This document shows, one piece after another, positions 4,868-5,391 of a stretch of DNA of 5,391 nucleotides. The notes beneath the pieces were generated by a model. That model was not told the origin of the DNA, searched no databases, and saw nothing but the letters and a program-made list of their open reading frames with translations. Source of the DNA: Archaeoglobi archaeon (GTDB taxonomy: Archaea; Halobacteriota; Archaeoglobi; Archaeoglobales; Archaeoglobaceae); the NCBI GenBank assembly GCA_004347865.1, contig QNUZ01000152.1, positions 1 to 5,391 of the forward strand, given 5' to 3'. Position 1 is the stretch's first letter. Every line of letters starts with the position of its first letter. The position numbers and the translations under genes were made by a program.

Positions 4868-5391
4868 TAACACGCTGGTGGTCAATGGGAACTTCTTGGG
4901 AGTTAGCACTGGGATTCTCGGAGGCTGGAAGAAGGTCGATAGCGCATTCAATCACACCGTCAACCCTGAGTTTTACAAAATGGATCCCAAAGAGTATCTT
5001 AAGAGAGTTGCAAGTAAATATGGGCTAAAGAGATATTTCGGTCTGCTTACCGCAGTTCCGATGAAAAAGCTCAGCATTAAGAGCTCTGGCGCTGTCACAG
5101 CATTCGTAACCGCTGGGGTGGAGAACCCAAATGATATGACCATCAATATCATTCTCGTCCTAGAGGCGAGAACGAGTAGATCGGGATTACTGAATGCAAT
5201 AATTACTGCAACGGAGGCCAAAAGCAAAGCTTTGTTTGAACTCGGTTACAGCTTCACTGGGACGAACACGGATGCAGTAGTAGTTCTAAGCACGAGGAGG
5301 GGGAAGTTCGAGAGATTCACCGGCCCAGCGACAAACCTAGGACAAGAAATCTGGAAATGCGTCTCACTTGGTGTTAAAGATAGCCTAAAGA
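4839..5391 (+). CDS. cbiZ: adenosylcobinamide amidohydrolase CbiZ, N-terminal part (cut by right edge)
   Basis: My translation from the ATG at 4839 gives 184 open codons to the window edge. CbiZ proteins hydrolyse the aminopropanol amide of adenosylcobinamide to adenosylcobyric acid, letting archaea feed salvaged cobinamide back into their CobY/CbiB pathway. Family blocks in order are GVSTGILGGWKKVDSAFNHTV (about 21-41), GLLTAVPMKK (about 66-75), AFVTAGVENPND (about 84-95), TINIILVLEARTSRSGLLNAIITATEAKSKALFELG (about 97-132) and FTGTNTDAVVVLS (about 135-147), then the tail TNLGQEIWKCVSLGVKDSL. Most of the domain is present; only a short C-terminus, or a fused partner, lies beyond the edge. 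It overlaps btuD by 29 bases and has its own strong Shine-Dalgarno sequence. Its linkage to btuCD is a known archaeal arrangement for corrinoid salvage. Confidence 0.94.
   Translation, partial: MPYESYFVDNNTLVVNGNFLGVSTGILGGWKKVDSAFNHTVNPEFYKMDPKEYLKRVASKYGLKRYFGLLTAVPMKKLSIKSSGAVTAFVTAGVENPNDMTINIILVLEARTSRSGLLNAIITATEAKSKALFELGYSFTGTNTDAVVVLSTRRGKFERFTGPATNLGQEIWKCVSLGVKDSLK

Noticed and set aside
4973..5227. Minus-strand open frame of 84 codons opposite cbiZ
   Set aside because: The plus strand carries all CbiZ motifs across this stretch; the minus frame has no recognisable feature.
1..5391. CRISPR arrays, tRNA or rRNA genes, toxin-antitoxin pairs
   Set aside because: No regularly spaced repeats, cloverleaf-like sequence, rRNA-like stretch or small toxin/antitoxin gene pair was seen on either strand.

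Overview
The window most likely comes from a euryarchaeon. The evidence is an AMMECR1-family protein, an HVO_0476-type zinc-ribbon protein and an archaeal-type stand-alone nucleotidyltransferase. In addition, three genes have a TATA-like box centred about 24-26 bases before the start codon, the spacing expected of leaderless archaeal transcripts. The gene set, moderate GC and general feel suggest a relative of the Archaeoglobales (Archaeoglobus, Ferroglobus, Geoglobus). That placement is an inference and was not tested.

Layout. Positions 1-321 (minus) hold the N-terminal part of an AMMECR1-domain protein that runs off the left edge. It is divergent, across a 42-base AT-rich spacer, from a compact ROK-family sugar kinase-like gene (364-1104, plus). 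The ROK gene overlaps tail to tail by 15 bases with a two-gene minus-strand operon read from right to left: a zinc-ribbon protein (2027-2590), then a nucleotidyltransferase-fold protein (1090-2046). These two overlap by 20 bases. The only sizeable gene-free stretch is 2591-2717 (127 bases). It holds divergent promoters and, between them, a sequence that on the minus strand resembles the right end / omegaRNA scaffold of IS200/IS605-type (TnpB) elements, with no transposase or tnpB in view. There is no gene-free stretch longer than 300 bases.

The right half is a plus-strand corrinoid (vitamin B12) salvage operon: btuC (permease, 2718-3677), btuD (ATPase, 3674-4867) and cbiZ (adenosylcobinamide amidohydrolase, from 4839, cut by the right edge). 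The genes overlap by 4 and 29 bases, which implies cotranscription and translational coupling. BtuCD would import cobamides or incomplete corrinoids. CbiZ would convert salvaged adenosylcobinamide to adenosylcobyric acid, which re-enters the archaeal de novo route. The substrate-binding protein BtuF is not in the window. BtuD carries an uncharacterised, Rossmann-like C-terminal domain of about 150 residues beyond the ATPase.

I see no complete new defence or mobile system. The points most worth a second look are the orphan IS605-like end at the btuC promoter and the extra domain of BtuD.
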